From Prorocentrum cordatum (lineage: Eukaryota > Sar > Dinophyceae > Prorocentrales > Prorocentraceae): 24,384 nt of DNA. Position 1 is the stretch's first letter. Each line of letters opens with the position of its first letter. The DNA lies in NCBI GenBank assembly GCA_963575745.1, contig CAUYUJ010019280.1, forward strand, positions 66,661 through 91,044, given 5' to 3'. The position numbers and the translations under genes were made by a program. Positions 9,437 through 18,626 of the stretch are shown one piece after another. The notes beneath the pieces were generated by a model. It was given only the letters and a program-made list of their open reading frames with translations. It was not told where the DNA came from and ran no database searches.

Positions 9437-9637
9437 GCGGTATTGCCAAAAGACGCCCGCCACGGAGGGTACATTGCAAGATTTTTCAGTACGCGCGTCG
9501 CCCCTGGGGGAACGACGCACACAGAGTAACAGTGTGTTAGGGGTGACGCCAATGAAGACATCACGACGCGAAGTCTTCGGTTCTCGGGATACGGGGGCCC
9601 TCACCAGGCCCCGGGACCGTCGAAGCACCACCTGAGG

Positions 9638-9783
9638 TTCGGTCGGGCATGTCATCCTGCAGGCGGATTTGGGATAAAAAGTTAAAAATACTCCAAAGGT
9701 TTATTTTTTTATGGAAAAATCCTACCCCTACTATTGTTTGACTGCTTTTGAATACGCTACTGCCCAGGGACGTGCCCGACGCA
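9638..9783. mobile_element. Inverted-repeat element F1, copy C
   Basis: 146 bp, the most diverged complete copy. The left end is TTCGGTCGGGCATGTC and the right end GACGTGCCCGACGCA. Flanks ACCTGAGG (9630-9637) and ACCTGGGG (9784-9791) agree at 7 of 8. One base is missing at the right terminus compared with the other copies. Confidence 0.75.
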
Positions 9784-9839
9784 ACCTGGGGCGAAAGGCT
9801 GCTCCAGGGAACTGAGTGGCAACGATAAGGGGGGAACTG

Positions 9840-9990
9840 AGGGGCAAAGATAGGCGGGGATGCATCGACCTGGAATCGGCGATGCATCGCCGATAGATCG
9901 GCGATAGACCTCCGAGAGTGAATCCGCACCCTCCTGGACAGGCTGGGGCTATCGGGCCCCTATCGGCGATCAATGGGTGATTGGGGGTCG
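9840..9990. repeat. ATCGGCGAT / GATGCATC palindrome cluster
   Basis: Repeats of GGCGATGCATCGCCGAT, GATCGGCGATAGA and CTATCGGCGATC, related to the spacer of the inverted repeat at 8869-9089. Confidence 0.6.
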
Positions 9991-10325
9991 ATGCATCCCC
10001 CCCTATGCCTATCCCCCCCCTGTCGTTGCCCCTGAGGATCGGCGGTGGACAAACCTCCCTTTAGTAGACCTCCCCTTAGTGACAACGGCCTGGGACCGAA
10101 ACCGACGGACCTGGACCCGCAAAAATGACGGCCGCGACGCCCTCTCGCGAACCGAAAACAGCCGATTCCTTAATCGACGTGTCAGGGTAGGAGGTCTGTC
10201 AACCTCCGAGAGGAACGGGAGGGGGCCGGCCCTCAGGGGCCCACGCTCCGGAGAAAAGGACAACCAGGCGCCCCGGGAGGCCGGGGGCGGCCGTGGCAAT
10301 GCCTCTCTTCTCTGCGCGGAGGCCC
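9991..10325. other. Unassigned sequence
   Basis: About 330 bp of moderately GC-rich unique sequence before the polypurine tract. One plus frame is open but shows no motif. Confidence 0.5.
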
Positions 10326-11318
10326 AGAGGAGGAGGAGGAGGAGGCGGATGAGGAGGAGGCGGAGGAGGAGGAGGAGGGAGGAAGGAGGAGGAGGAGGAG
10401 CAGGAGGAAGGAGGAAGAGGACGACTGACGAGGAGGAGGAGGAGGAGGAGGAGGCGGAGCGCGGAGGATGGAGGAGGAGGAGGAGGAGGAGGAGCAAGGA
10501 GGAGGAGGAGGAGGAGCGGAGGAGGAGGAGCGGTGGAGGTGGAGGAGGAGGTAGGAGGACGGAGCAGGTGGAGTAGGAGGAGGAGGACGAGGTGGAGGTG
10601 GAGCGCGGAGGAGGATGAGGAGGAGGAGGAGGAGCAAGGAGGAGGAGGAGGAGGAGGAGGAGGAGGAGGTGGAGCGTGGTCGGAGGGGAGGAGGAGGAGG
10701 AGGAGGAGGGAGGAGGAGGAGGAGGAGGAGGAGGGTGGAGGAGGAGGAGTGGAGGAGGGAGATGGAGGAGGAGGAGGAGGAGGGGAGGAGGGCTAAGGAG
10801 GAGGAGGAGGAGGAGGAGGAGGAGGAGGAGAGGAGGAGGAGGTGGAGGAGGGGAGGGAGGAGGAGGCAGGACAGGAGAGGAGGAGGAAGTAGGAGGAGGA
10901 GGGGAGTAGGAGGAGGAGGGAGGAGGACGACGACGAGGAGGAGGAGGAGGAGGAGGAGAGGGAGGGGGAGGGGGAGGGGGAGGGGGAGGGGGAGGAGGAG
11001 AGGAGGAGGGGGAGGAGGAGGAGGAGGAGGTGGAGGAGGAGCAGGAGGAGGAGGGGGAGGAGGAGGAGGAGGAGGAGAGGTGGAAGTGGGAGGAGGAGGA
11101 GGAGGGGAGGAGGAGGAGGAGGAGCGAGGAGGAGGTAGGAGGAGGAGGAGGAGGAGGAGGAGGAGGAGGAGCGGAGGAGCGAGGAGGAGGAGGAGGAGGA
11201 GGGGAGCGAGGAGGAGGAGGAGGGAGGGTGGAGGAGGAGGAAGGGGCCCGAGGAGGAGCAGGAGGAGGAGGAGGAGGAGGAGGAGGAGGAGGAGGAGGAG
11301 GAGGAGGAGGAGGAGGAG
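10326..11318. repeat. 993 bp polypurine (GGA) tract
   Basis: The plus strand is almost only G and A: GGA units with sporadic T or C interruptions. It includes a run of about five GGGGGA units at about 10960-10993, a strong G-quadruplex candidate. Long ORFs of up to 581 codons cross it on both strands but encode only Gly/Arg/Glu or Pro/Ser/Leu low complexity and should not be called as genes. Confidence 0.97.
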
Positions 11319-11460
11319 TTGGCCTCTCCAGCGCACGCCCCGACGCGGGGCCCGACGCGGGGACCCCAGAGAAGGAGCGCGAGAGGCCGCGGGGGCCGCC
11401 CCTCCGAATCGAGCGCGGCCGGCGGCGCCGCAGACCCGAGAAGGGCTCCGACCCGAGGCC

Positions 11461-11610
11461 GCCCATGGCCGCCGACGGCCTCCGACGACATGCGATGGCC
11501 TCCGACGGCCTCCGCAGACCGCCGAGGGCCGCCGAGGACCTCCGAAGGCCCCCCCGCGGGGGGGGGCGCCCGCCGGAGGCCCCCGAAGGCCTCCACGGGC
11601 CGCAGGCCGA
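11461..11610 (+). repeat. Degenerate GGCCTCCGA array
   Basis: Repeats of GACGGCCTCCGA, GAGGGCCGCCGA and GAAGGCC at 9-18 bp intervals. The plus strand reads GLRRPPRAAEDLRRPP. It directly follows the polypurine region. Confidence 0.65.
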
Positions 11611-11678
11611 CGCGCCCGGGATCGCGGCCTGGGCTGGCGGGAAGGCGCGCGAGCGGTCGGCGCCCCTTCCGACTACCC

Positions 11679-11846
11679 TCAGGTCGGGCTCGTGTCCCCC
11701 TACAGGCGGGCTTCGGGGCGATAATTGTAAAGAAAAATACCCCGAAGATGCCAAAAATATTCAGAAACAGTTCAGGAATCGTCCCCTGACTATTTGGCGA
11801 CTAGTTCTTTGAATATTCCTCCTGTAGGGGGACACGCCCGACTTCA
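11679..11846. mobile_element. Inverted-repeat element F1, copy D
   Basis: 168 bp, the best preserved copy. Left TCAGGTCGGGCTCGTGTCCC; right, read inward, TGAAGTCGGGCGTGTCCCC; both continue into CTACAG. Flanks GACTACCC (11671-11678) and GACTACCC (11847-11854) are identical. There is no ORF. Confidence 0.92.
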
Positions 11847-11998
11847 GACTACCCGCAAGAATGACCCTGGCTGAGAGGGACCTTTTTGGTGCGCGGACTC
11901 AGGGGGTTCGCAGCGTGGCCAAATCTGGGCGCGCCAGCAGCCGCTTATCGCGTCGCGCGGAGCGATCGGGGGGACCCAGAGGAGCCTCGGGGATCTGC

Positions 11999-12175
11999 TG
12001 ACCCGGGTCAATCCAGACCCGGGTCAGTCGGCCTTGCAGGATCCTGCAAGATCCTGCAAGATCCTGCGCCCAAACCCGGGTCAACGCGAAGGATCCTGCA
12101 GGATCCTGCAGGGTCCTGCACCCAAACCCGGGTTAATGCGCCCCTGGCCCTGCAGGATCCTGCAAGATCCAGCGC
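11999..12175. repeat. GATCCTGCA 11 bp tandem repeat with ACCCGGGT palindromes
   Basis: About nine GATCCTGCA units in two blocks alternate with four ACCCGGGT palindromes (12001, 12016, 12074, 12126). CCCAAACCCGGGTNAANGCG recurs at 12069 and 12121. The minus strand reads RILQDPAGSC in repeats. Confidence 0.8.
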
Positions 12176-12210
12176 TCTGGCTGACCCTGGGGAAGCCAAA
12201 AGGTACCCAT

Positions 12211-12300
12211 ACCGCTACTCCCCGGACCTCTCCTGGGGTGCTTTCTGACCAGAATTTCGAGGGGAATCCAACGGTGGCGACGAGGGCCTCCCAGGAGGCC
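12211..12300. repeat. 69 bp dispersed repeat, copy 1
   Basis: Positions 12211-12279 align without gaps to 18848-18916 at about 78 percent (shared CCAGAAT, TCGAGG, GTGGCG). The minus-strand readings are similar too: LDSPRNSGQK here and LESPRDSGQK there. Confidence 0.7.
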
Positions 12301-13257
12301 CCAAAAAGGGAAAACGAGGGGAGGGTAGAGGTATGGCTGACCCCCGTTTGCATTGACCCCGTCTCAAGGCTCCCGATGAGCCCGCACCGAAGGTCACTCC
12401 GGCGAAGGGTCCCTCTTGCGCGCGATCGGCCCCCTTCCCCCGCGCGCCCGCCTCGGAGCCGGGCCCCGCGGGGCGCACGTCGAAGCGCTGGAAGAGGAGC
12501 TGGACAGCCTCGCGGGCGCTCGGGCGAGCATGGGGGAAGCAGAGGAGGGATCGAGCAGCGCACGGTCGCATCGGTCCCGTGAGCTCACGGGCGGCAGGTG
12601 CATGATCTTCGAGCCTCGTCGAGGTCTGGCCGAAACTGTGAGTGTGAGAGCAACCGGCGTAGCACAAATACGAGCAGGGAGGATGGGAAGGAGACTACTT
12701 GCAACGTGAAATGTTGAAGTAGCTCAAACTTGACATGCCGACGAAATGGAGGAGCATTGGGCCGAGAAGCTCAATACTGAAAGGGCAGGTGGCGAAGACC
12801 CCCTGCTTCCGTTCTACCCTCTGACAGCCAGTCGTGGTCTCACTGCTGCGAGGACGTTGCTTTGCGACTTACGCGTCCCATCTCGGATCTCGCCAAATTC
12901 ATCCAACACCCGTCAGGCTGCAGCTGGCGAGGAATGTCCGCTCTTGTGGCCCACAGCTGCTCCCTCTCCAGGAAAGCCCTGCACACTGCGTCGATCGTCA
13001 GGCCACCAAAATTCCCTGGACCTGCCACAGAACATTCGCTCGTCTGTATCAAAGGGGGGCAGGCTCGTCGGCACTGGTCGAGGAGACGAGGGCTGCGGGC
13101 TGCAGGCGCTGCCCAGATCGCAGCGTGCTCAGCACCCCCTCTGCCTCGACAGGTGACTACAGCTCGAGCTTGAGCGCGACCGAGCGAGCCGCAGCCACCG
13201 AGCACGTGCACGTTGCGCTGTTGCCCACACCGCGCGATCGCCGAGTCGCGCCCGCTG
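12301..13257. other. Unassigned GC-rich sequence
   Basis: Several open frames on both strands. The most protein-like is on the minus strand at 12840-13050 (GNFGGLTIDAVC, AFLEREQLW), but I recognise no domain and see no supporting second segment. Confidence 0.4.
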
Positions 13258-13438
13258 TGATCGTGATCCCTATCCACACTGGCGTGGCCTTGGCCTCACT
13301 GGCCGACGTACCCCCCCCCCAAGTCGGGAAATCTGTCTCTTCCTTCGGGTCTCGCGGGGCCCATCCCCAACCGGGAGGGTGGCGTGTTGGGTCTGAGATA
13401 CCATGCCCCAGTGGGGATGGGGATAGGTCAGACGATGC
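13258..13438. mobile_element. Inverted-repeat element F3, copy 1
   Basis: 181 bp homologous along its length to 18627-18810 (shared GGCCTNGGCC, CTGGCCGA, TACCCCCC, CTTCGGGT, TGGGGATGGGGAT). The right end GGGGATGGGGATAGGTC and the left end GATCGTGATCCCTATCC are degenerate inverted repeats. It is non-coding and MITE-like. Confidence 0.65.
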
Positions 13439-14389
13439 TGATGCTCATCGAGGACTGCATGCACGCGCCATCCCTGGGAGGCCTCACTGCATGCGGAACT
13501 GGGCGCGAAAGCTGCGAGCCACGGGGTCAGCAGCGCCACACTTCCCCAAGAAAGCAGGACAAGGGTGCACGCGGCCAGGTGCCTGGCTGGTGAAGTCCGA
13601 CACGGTAGATCCCCTGACGCCCCCGCGGCTTGCAGCGAGGCACGAACGACAGCTTGACAGACCTCCTCTGTGCGTCCTGGTCTCGTCCTCCTCCACCCAG
13701 GTCCGTCTCTGTCCTCTTCCTCCTCTTCATCCTCTTCCTCTCCTCGTCCTCTTCCTCTCGACTAACCGCTCGCACACGACAACAGTGGGCCTGTAGCGAA
13801 ACAAAGAGCGCCCTCGTGTAATAACGATACCTGTGCATAAAGACAGAATCCAACGAAAACGTTACGAAGATCAGGGCGACCCGTTATGGCTGGACCGCCA
13901 AATCAAACTGCCGCGTTTGCCGAGTCGAAACAAAACTACAGCGTGAAGGCTGTCCAGACATAATCGCGTGTACTAGCCCTTCAAGCTCAAGGTCCACGAA
14001 CGTTCACCTCCTCCCATGGCCTGCCGACAGGTTTCAAGACACCTTGAATCCGACGACCTCGTGTGGGCCTCCAGGCGCGTGGCATGTTCCTCCCCCTTGT
14101 AGTCCCCCCCCCCCAGAAACCCCAAACTGCGCGTGTGGGCCCCCCCCCTGGCCCACGACGAGCCCCTGGACGACCCCGCGGCGAACTGATCAGGGGGGTC
14201 CGGCCCCCCCCCTCAGGCTCCTTTGAAGGGGCCCAGAAACACAAATAAATTAACATAAATCCCCAGATTACCCATGTGTTCCATATTGTCTGAATGTTCG
14301 TCTTCCCCTCTACTTCCTATGTTCGCCATGTCTTCATGGGAAACAACGATTAAAGTGTGCCTCTGTGTTCCTGTCCCCTCCTGATCCTT
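13439..14389. other. Unassigned sequence with short C-runs
   Basis: No supported gene. A pyrimidine-rich tract lies at about 13680-13765. C-runs of 9-12 bases occur near 14105, 14142 and 14205. Confidence 0.5.
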
Positions 14390-14860
14390 GTGCAGCTCCA
14401 AAATGGCCCCTGAGGGCTCCAAGACGGCCCAAGAGAGCCTAAACGGAGCACCAAGGCAGTCCAAGAGAGCGTCGAGACGGCCCAAGGTAGCTCCACGACG
14501 GTCGAAGATGCTTTCCAGGCTGCCCACGACGGCCCAAGAGTGTTCCCAGAGGACCGCCGAGAGGACCCCAAGAGGCGAAAATACTCCCATACCCTTGAGA
14601 TTAGCATAGTCGTTGGTTTCGTTTTGATAGCGCCCAAGGGCCCAAAATGTCACCCAAAGACACCCCAGGAGGCCCCAAAGAGGGCCCCGAGACGTCCCAG
14701 GTGGGCCCGAAATGCCCCAGGGGCCCTCTCACGACAGCCCAAGAGAGCTCCACGAGGACCCACTCCCAAGAGAGGAAATACCATATTGAATTTCGCGTTT
14801 CTCCCCGAAAAAACCTAAATGCCCCCTCAGAGGCCCCAAGGCTTCCCCAGGAAGGCCCAG
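14390..14860 (-). repeat. GGCCCAAGAG array, inverted relative to 6236-6790
   Basis: Spaced copies of GACGGCCCAAGAG, GGCCCAAGG and GAGGCCCC. These are the reverse complement of the motif at 6236-6790. Spacing is irregular, 12-30 bp. Confidence 0.65.
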
Positions 14861-14865
14861 AATCG

Positions 14866-15062
14866 AATCGACAAGTCGGATCGGCGATAGTCACGAATCG
14901 GATCGGCGGAAATCGGCAGCCGAGCCGGGAGAAGTCGAATCGACGGAAATCGGCAGGCTAATCCGCGCCCAAGAGGGAATCGGAACCCAGATCGGAATCC
15001 CGAGTCGAATCGAATCGGAATCGGAAGCCATCGAAATCGAATCGAGTCGCATCGGAGGAATC
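14866..15062. repeat. AATCGAATCGG degenerate tandem repeat
   Basis: About twenty GAATCG, GGATCGG and GAAATCGGC units over 200 bp, mostly 5-12 bp apart. Confidence 0.75.
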
Positions 15063-15358
15063 GAAAGGAGCCCCGCGTCCCCGAGAGGCCCCACGTGGTT
15101 CCAGAGAGCCCCCGGCTGGCCCCCAGCCCGCCAGCTCGGCGCCCGCCCCCGTCCGAGGCCTCCTCGGCGCACGGTCGCCCGAGGCAAGGCCGCGGCCGCC
15201 GCGCTGGGGCGCGGTGCAGCGCGCAGCGCAGCTCCGCGCCCCAGCGGCGATCGCTGAGCCTCGAGACGCGTGCTGGCGCCAGCGCGTGCTTGCCCTCTGG
15301 GGCCCTTCAACGCGACGCAGGCGATGTAATGATCTACCGATGGAGCTGAGCGGTGTAA

Positions 15359-15384
15359 CACGCGCACACACACACACACACACA
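15359..15384. repeat. Short CA microsatellite
   Basis: About 11 CA units interrupted once near the start. It lies next to the exon-like segment at 15400-15542. Confidence 0.9.
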
Positions 15385-15399
15385 TCCTGGGCGAACACA

Positions 15400-15542
15400 C
15401 GTCCTGAGGATCATCGAGACGAGCCAGCGCCTCCACCTCCCCCGCCTTCCACTTCAGCACCCTCATCCTGGGCATTGCGCCCGGGGCTCGCCTGGACCGC
15501 CGGCAGCGCGCCCAGAGCTGCCCGACGGCAAAGTCCTGCAGC
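15400..15542 (-). CDS. Possible exon of an unrecognised gene
   Basis: On the minus strand a pyrimidine/G-rich run ending GCTGCTGCAG is followed by an open segment reading DFAVGQLWARCRRSR, then GAMPRMRVLKWKAGEVEALARLDDPQD. This looks like ordinary protein, unlike the surrounding low-complexity frames. A donor-like CAG/GA lies at its end, and dinoflagellate introns often use GC or GA as well as GT donors. It is on the same strand as, and downstream of, the membrane-helix exon at 15771-15889, with a CCT tract between them, so the two could belong to one gene. I do not recognise the protein, and splice sites this short are weak evidence. Confidence 0.35.
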
Positions 15543-15589
15543 AGCCAGTGCCTCGGCCACGGGCGCACCCGCGCCGACCCTCCTCCGAC

Positions 15590-15745
15590 CCTCCCTCCTC
15601 CTTCCCTCCCTCCCTCCCTCACTCCCTCCCTCCTCCTATTCCTCCTCGTCCTCCTCCTCAGATCCTCTCAGATTCTTCTCTTCCTCCCCCTCGTCCTCCT
15701 CCCCCTCGTCCTCCTCCTCCTCCTCCTCCACCACCCTCGTCTTCC
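15590..15745. repeat. CCT/CCCT polypyrimidine tract of unit 1
   Basis: CCCT units at the left, then CTC/TCC units with G interruptions. It lies between the two exon-like segments. Confidence 0.9.
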
Positions 15746-15770
15746 TCCTGTAGGTGAACTGGCGCGCTGC

Positions 15771-15889
15771 CTGGCATGATCGTGCAAGCACGACAGCGTA
15801 CGCCCACAGCCCCAAGACGTGGCCAATTCCGAAAAGTGCGCCGAACCCAACGAATGACCTCACATGTGCTTTGGACTCCTCGTCCAAAG
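15771..15889 (-). CDS. Exon-like segment with one membrane helix, copy 1
   Basis: Minus-strand segment preceded by TTGTCCCTTTAG (acceptor-like) and followed by TGCCAG/GCAG (GC-type donor-like). It reads LDEESKAHVR, then a 25-residue hydrophobic stretch SFVGFGALFG ... WAYAVVLA, then RSCQ. There is no ATG: the open frame starts after a stop at 15903-15905, and the first listed start is a TTG. As an exon it is 119 nt, so skipping or doubling it would shift the frame. The near-identical copy at 16790-16908 argues against random sequence but may simply reflect recent duplication. Probable role: one transmembrane segment of an unknown protein. Confidence 0.45.
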
Positions 15890-15940
15890 CTAAAGGGACA
15901 AGTTATCCCCCAATGCTAAGATAACCTCGCGGCATCGCTT

Positions 15941-16355
15941 CCTTCGTCCTCCTCCTCCCCCATCCCCCTCCCCCCATCATATCCTCCTCTCCTCCTCCTC
16001 CTCCTCCTCCTCCGCACCTCCTCCTCCGCCCTCCTCCTCTCCTCACTCCTCCTCCTCCTCCTCCTCCTCCTCCCCTCCCTCCTCCCTCCATCCCTCCTCC
16101 CTCCTCCCTCCCTCCCTCCCTCCCTCCCTCCCTCTCCCTCCCTCCCTCCCTACCTCCCCTCCTCCCTCCCTCCTCCCGCCATCCCTCCCTCCCTCCCTCC
16201 CTCCCTCCCTCCCTCCCCTCCCTCCCCTCCCTCCCTCCCTCCCTCCCTCCCCTCCCTCCCCCTCCCTCCCCCTCCCTCCCTACCCTCCCTCCCTCCTCCC
16301 TCTCTCCTCCTCCCTCCTCCTCTTCCTCCTCCTCCTCCTCCCTTCCTCCTCCTCC
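15941..16355. repeat. CTC / CCCT polypyrimidine block of unit 1
   Basis: CTC units to about 16100, CCCT units to about 16300, then CTC again. Almost no purines on the plus strand. Confidence 0.95.
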
Positions 16356-16426
16356 TCATCATCATCATCATCATCATCATCACTCATCAGCATCATCATC
16401 ATCATCAGCATCATCATCATCATCAT

Positions 16427-16495
<69 letters not shown>

Positions 16496-16600
16496 ATCCA
16501 TACATCCTCATCATCAATCGGAATCATCATAATAATCAGATCATAATCCATTCATCAGCATGTCATCAACATCACAATCATCATCATCATCATCCTCCTC
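16356..16600. repeat. CAT trinucleotide tract of unit 1
   Basis: Near-perfect CAT repeat to 16497, then degenerate CAT/AAT with CGG interruptions. Confidence 0.95.
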
Positions 16601-16789
16601 CTCCTCCTCCTCCTCCTGCTCCTCCCCTCCCTCCTCCTATTCCTCTCGTCCCTCCCCTCAGATCTTCAGATTCTTCTCTTCCTCCCCTCGTCTCCTTCCC
16701 CTCGTCCTCCCCTCATACTTCACTCTCCTCCACCACCCTCTTATTCCTCCGTAGGTGAACTGGCGAAAACAAAACAAAAAAAAAACTGC

Positions 16790-16908
16790 CTGGCATGATC
16801 GTGCAAGCACGACAGCGTACGCCCACAGCCCCAAGACGCGGCCAATTCCGAAAAGTGCGCCGAACCCAACGAATGACCTCACATGTGCTTTGGACTCCTC
16901 GTCCAAAG
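16790..16908 (-). CDS. Exon-like segment with one membrane helix, copy 2
   Basis: Identical to 15771-15889 except one base, which changes His (CAC) to Arg (CGC) in the GIG-x-VLG part of the helix. After the donor-like site, copy 2 has a 20-base T/G-rich insertion on the minus strand (A-rich on plus, about 16766-16785) not present in copy 1. If both copies belong to one gene, this one lies upstream. Using both would add 238 nt and break the frame, so alternative use of one copy, or a dead duplicate, is more likely. Transcript data would decide. Confidence 0.42.
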
Positions 16909-16959
16909 CTAAAGGGACAAGTTATCCCCCAATGCTAAGATAACCTCGCGGCATCGCTT

Positions 16960-17160
16960 CCTTCGTCCTCCTCCTCCCCCATCCCCCTCCCCTCCATCCT
17001 CCTCCTCATCCATCCTCCTCCTCCTTCCGCCATCCTCCTCCGCCCTCCTCCTAATCCCCTCCCTCCTCCTCTTCATCCTCCTCCTCCTCCTACTCTCCTG
17101 CTCCTCCTCATCCTACTTCCACTCCTCCTCCTCCTCCCTCCCTCCTCCTCCTCCCCTCCT
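16960..17160. repeat. CTC polypyrimidine block of unit 2
   Basis: Shorter and more interrupted than the corresponding block of unit 1. Confidence 0.9.
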
Positions 17161-17261
17161 CCTCATCATCATAATCATCAGCAGCATCATCAGCATCATC
17201 AGCCTTCAGATCAGCATCACCATCATCATCTATCATCACATCATCATTCACATAATCATCA

Positions 17262-17301
<40 letters not shown>

Positions 17302-17454
17302 GCAGCATCCTCAGCATCATACAGATCATCATCCATCATCATCATCATCATAATCATCATTCATCCATCATCAAGCATTCATCGGAATCATCATAACATT
17401 CAGCATCATCATCATCATCAGCATCGTCTCAAATCACAATCACATTCATCATCT

Positions 17455-17475
<21 letters not shown>
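17161..17475. repeat. CAT tract of unit 2
   Basis: CAT repeats with CAG, CATT and TCA interruptions, more diverged than unit 1. Confidence 0.93.
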
Positions 17476-17485
<10 letters not shown>

Positions 17486-17555
17486 CTTCCTTCCCTCCCT
17501 TGCTCTCTCCCTCCCTCCCTCCCTCCCTCCCTTCCTCCCTCCCTCCCTCCCTCCC
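17476..17555. repeat. CCCT tract
   Basis: CCCT tetranucleotide repeat with a few TTCC interruptions, closing the duplicated region. Confidence 0.93.
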
Positions 17556-17711
17556 CTACTCGACAAGCCTGCAACCGCTGCAGCAGTGCCACGCCATAGA
17601 GCGGCCGCGAAGCCTGCACGAAGCGTAGCGGCCGATGCGTGCGACGGCGTGACCGGAGGCCCTCTCCATCCACGGTGCAATCAAGCGATCGGCCCCCTCT
17701 TTTTTAAACGG

Positions 17712-17867
17712 GCGAAGAACGGTACAAAGCAAACTTTTCGCTGTCGGAGGCGCCTGTCCCAGGGCGGCTGGAAAGTTTATACCCTTTCGGTGGCGCGTCA
17801 AGGCATAAACTTTCCAGCGGGCAGGCGCTCCCGACAGCGAAAAAGTTTATCTGATACCGTTCTTCGC
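17712..17867. mobile_element. Fold-back element with approximately 70 bp arms
   Basis: The left arm (17712-17783) begins GCGAAGAACGGTAC and ends GCTGGAAAGTTTATACC. The right arm (17802-17867) is its inverted counterpart with few mismatches, and the loop is 18 bp. Shared inner blocks include AAACTTTT, CGCTGTCGG and GCGCCTG. A transcript would form a long near-perfect hairpin. It is non-coding; no target-site duplication is evident. Confidence 0.85.
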
Positions 17868-17954
17868 ATGCTAACTGTTGCTCGGCGGCGACTCCAGGGA
17901 GGTTTGTTGTTGGAACGACTAACAGCGATTAGAATCCCGGTTAAGGTGCCACTT
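17868..17954. other. Short unassigned spacer
   Basis: No feature seen between the fold-back element and the 10 bp repeat. Confidence 0.5.
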
Positions 17955-18050
17955 CACCAAATTAGGCCGGATGAGCCAGGGATGAAGCCGGCTTGAGCCG
18001 GATCAAGCGGGATCAGACCGAATTAGGCCTGATCAGCCCAGATGATTATC
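17955..18050 (+). repeat. Degenerate 10 bp tandem repeat
   Basis: About nine units related to ATNAGNCCGG (ATTAGGCCGG, ATGAGCCAGG, ATCAAGCGGG, ATCAGACCGA, ATTAGGCCTG, ATCAGCCCAG). Confidence 0.7.
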
Positions 18051-18216
18051 GACCGCGAGAAAACCAGCACCAATGCAGAATTCAATCTCCCAGGGGTTGC
18101 ATCCTGAATGGAGAACGGGCCAGAGCGGCCGATCCCGCCCCGGGCTCCGCAGGATGAGAAAGATGAGCCATTTCCTCACTTCAGGGCATGATGCCTCAGC
18201 CGGGATGGTGATAGGA

Positions 18217-18280
18217 TCAGGTCGGGCACGTCCCCCTACAGGCGGATCTTGGGCGAACAGTTCAAAGCAGTCAGTACAGG
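18217..18280 (+). mobile_element. Inverted-repeat element F1, left-end fragment E
   Basis: TCAGGTCGGGCACGTCCCCC and CTACAGGCGGAT, then TTGGGCGA, match the left end of F1. The right half is missing and a CTC tract begins at 18281. Confidence 0.75.
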
Positions 18281-18360
18281 CTCCTCCTCCTCCTCCTCCT
18301 CCTCCTCCTCCTCCTCCTTCTCCTCCTCCTTCTCCTCCTCCTTCCCCCTCCTTCCCCCTC
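18281..18360. repeat. CTC trinucleotide tract
   Basis: CTC repeat with TTC and CCCC interruptions toward the right. It starts where the F1 fragment ends. Confidence 0.95.
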
Positions 18361-18626
18361 CGACTGATGGTCGCGGTGGAGAACAGGCTCGTCAGAGTCG
18401 GGGCAGGGGTGGGAGCACGGCCACGTGCACCTCAAGCCTTTGTGCCAGGGGTCGTGGCCGTCCAGGCCAGAGGAGCAGCCGGCATGGAGGCGAGAGCACG
18501 ATCTCTGCCTAGGCCGTAGAGAAGTCTCGAGCGAAGCGGCTGCCCGACGGGGTGGTCTGGAGCTCCCCGCTCCCCCTGTGGAACTCTTGCGCCGTCCATT
18601 TGTTCCAAGATTTGAACCCTCCATGA
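18361..18626. other. Unassigned sequence
   Basis: No supported gene, motif or repeat. Confidence 0.5.

Larger units (their letters stand above)
15590..17555. repeat. Tandem duplication of an approximately 1 kb unit (offset 1019 bp)
   Basis: Each unit runs CCT tract, AGATCTTCAGATTCTTCTC-like segment, exon-like segment, CTC tract, then CAT tract. About 230 bp of unique sequence (15744-15975 and 16756-16990) is nearly identical, with one substitution in the exon and one 20-base A-rich insertion. The CAT tracts also share ATCGGAATCATCATAA (near 16517 and 17380), so the microsatellites were duplicated with the unit and have since diverged. Confidence 0.85.

Noticed and set aside
10009-11754. 581-codon minus-strand ORF and companion long ORFs on both strands
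   Set aside because: They are translations of the GGA/TCC tract and lack any non-repetitive domain.
12840-13277. Minus-strand ORF with GNFGGLTIDAVC as a conserved enzyme
   Set aside because: No family motif could be named and its 5' part overlaps element F3, so evidence is insufficient.
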